From Siphonodentalium dalli (Eukaryota; Mollusca; Scaphopoda; Gadilida; Siphonodentaliidae), in contig CP136063.1 in the NCBI GenBank assembly GCA_032622095.1, positions 28,212,987 through 28,276,986 of the forward strand: a stretch of 64,000 nucleotides of DNA, written 5' to 3'. This document shows positions 63,239 through 64,000 of this stretch, piece by piece. The translations under genes and the position numbers were made by a program. The notes under the pieces are model-generated. The model saw nothing but the letters and a program-made list of their open reading frames with translations. It did not search any database and had not been told where the DNA came from. The first letter of the stretch is position 1. Each line of letters begins with the position of its first letter.

Positions 63239-64000
63239 TATAGGCCTGTAACGATTCATCGTGATTTCGATTCATCGCGATTCGTCATTCATGATTCTAT
63301 ACGCGATTCATTTGTCTGTAATTTCGATACACTACGATACAGATCCGCTTCCGTATTATGCAGTTACCATCCGAAGTAAATCGGGACCCCTCGTTCGTTT
63401 CCGTAAGCTGTGAATGCTTACGAAGTTTTATTGGAAGTAAATCTGTAAATTTCGTTTGTTTCCGTGAGCTCGCACTTTGACCTTTGACACAAACGTTTGC
63501 GGAAGTGATATGGCTGACCTACGTAATCTAGCCTCAGACTGTAAGCCATGCTCTGATTGGTTTAATTTGATGAACTGCTGTGATTTCAATCAATCAAATA
63601 CTAGTATATTGGATATATCGTCTGCGCAAAACAACAACACGTGGGCCGTGGAAAGATGTCTGCTCAAGAAAGCTTAAAACTTGTCAATCTGACAGCGGCC
63701 TACAGGTAGAAAATCTGGCAGTATTTCGGTTTTGGGACGTAACCCTTTGAGGATGGAAAGCAATGCATTAAGACAGACAGAACTAAAACGATCTGCAAAT
63801 TATGTTCGACGGCAACCTCTTACAAGACTGGTGTTACGACCAACATGTCACACCATTTGAAACGACATCATTCTCAGCCAGCTGTTGTGATTATATGATA
63901 TATAAACAGATGAGTGAGAAACTTTTCAACTCTTTTACCGTCTTCAGTATCAATATGTCATGTTGTACTGGTATTTCCGGATGTGTATGAGCATACTACA
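63239..64000 (+). mobile_element. hAT-like element, left end and BED region (runs off the window)
   Basis: TAGGCCTGTAACGATTCATCG followed by repeated GATTCATCGCGATTC-type motifs near 63,245-63,320 resembles the subterminal region of animal hAT elements. A BED zinc finger in the same orientation follows at 63,716-63,898. The transposase core and right end would lie beyond 64,000. The 66-codon open frame at 63,477-63,677 has no recognisable motif. Confidence 0.5.
63716..63898 (+). pseudogene. BED-type zinc finger (hAT/ZBED transposase N-terminus)
   Basis: One frame reads WQYFGFGT, a TAA stop at 63,740, then PFEDGKQCIK, TICKLCSTATSYKTG and MSHHLKRHHSQP before a TGA at 63,896. Aromatic residues in WQYF, the C-x2-C pair and the H-x3-H pair match the BED finger that binds transposon ends or promoter DNA in hAT transposases and ZBED proteins. 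The internal stop and the early terminal stop indicate a broken copy, unless either is an intron or an error. In the usual layout the dimerisation and catalytic regions would follow, but the window ends. Confidence 0.7.

Overview
This is a 64 kb piece of an animal nuclear genome. It is AT-rich and gene-poor. It contains C2H2 zinc-finger arrays, APE-type LINE retrotransposons, Helitrons, inverted-repeat (MITE or foldback) elements and tandem repeats. A lophotrochozoan, most likely a bivalve or other mollusc, is my best guess, from the zinc-finger style ([17 protein letters not shown]), the bivalve-like LINE C-termini and Helitrons carrying central tandem repeats. The sequence alone does not settle the species. 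Nothing indicates a prokaryote: there are no operons, ribosome-binding sites or CRISPR arrays.

Layout. 1-9.6 kb: intergenic DNA with a few small TIR, foldback and tandem repeats and no gene I can support. 9.9-39.36 kb: the dominant feature, a head-to-tail series of related non-autonomous Helitrons with four exact unit junctions (...CTAG joined to TCTATTATATATTTTGG or a close variant). Three of the units contain a 33-bp minisatellite that fills about 25.8 kb in total (roughly 780 units by length, about 40% of the window). The long array is organised in nested higher-order repeats. Because the unit is 33 bp, a multiple of three, several frames stay open for hundreds of codons. I treat those ORFs as artefacts.

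39.4-45.4 kb: a minus-strand C2H2 zinc-finger locus present three times. The rightmost copy (44,344-45,291) keeps an ATG, ten intact fingers and a TATA box. The two copies to its left lack the 5' end and are degraded. A 50-bp minisatellite and a hairpin element separate the copies. 45.8-46.4 kb: a complete 600-bp minus-strand Helitron whose ends are confirmed by a paralogous empty site at 57,970/57,971 in this same window. 46.8-47.9 kb: a MITE with long TIRs, one TIR of which has become a ~100-bp tandem array. 48.07-52.8 kb: a nearly complete but frameshifted LINE (ORF1, endonuclease, reverse transcriptase, zinc knuckle) flanked by unusually long direct repeats of ~135-145 bp.

53-57 kb: foldback elements, a possible two-exon gene, two zinc-finger relics and a 5'-truncated second LINE. 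57-61.3 kb: more copies of the MITE family and a second type of zinc-finger gene (58.3-59.8 kb, EKSF/HSGDRPYQCDIC style) with a premature stop. 62.6-62.9 kb: a 5S-rRNA-derived repeat. 63.2-64 kb: a hAT-like terminus and a BED zinc finger cut off by the window edge.

The genes do not form a pathway. What links the region is transposition and tandem amplification: Helitron concatemers with internal satellite growth sit next to a zinc-finger cluster that is itself duplicating and decaying. The most interesting signal is the Helitron/minisatellite concatemer, which looks like satellite DNA in the course of being made from a rolling-circle transposon.
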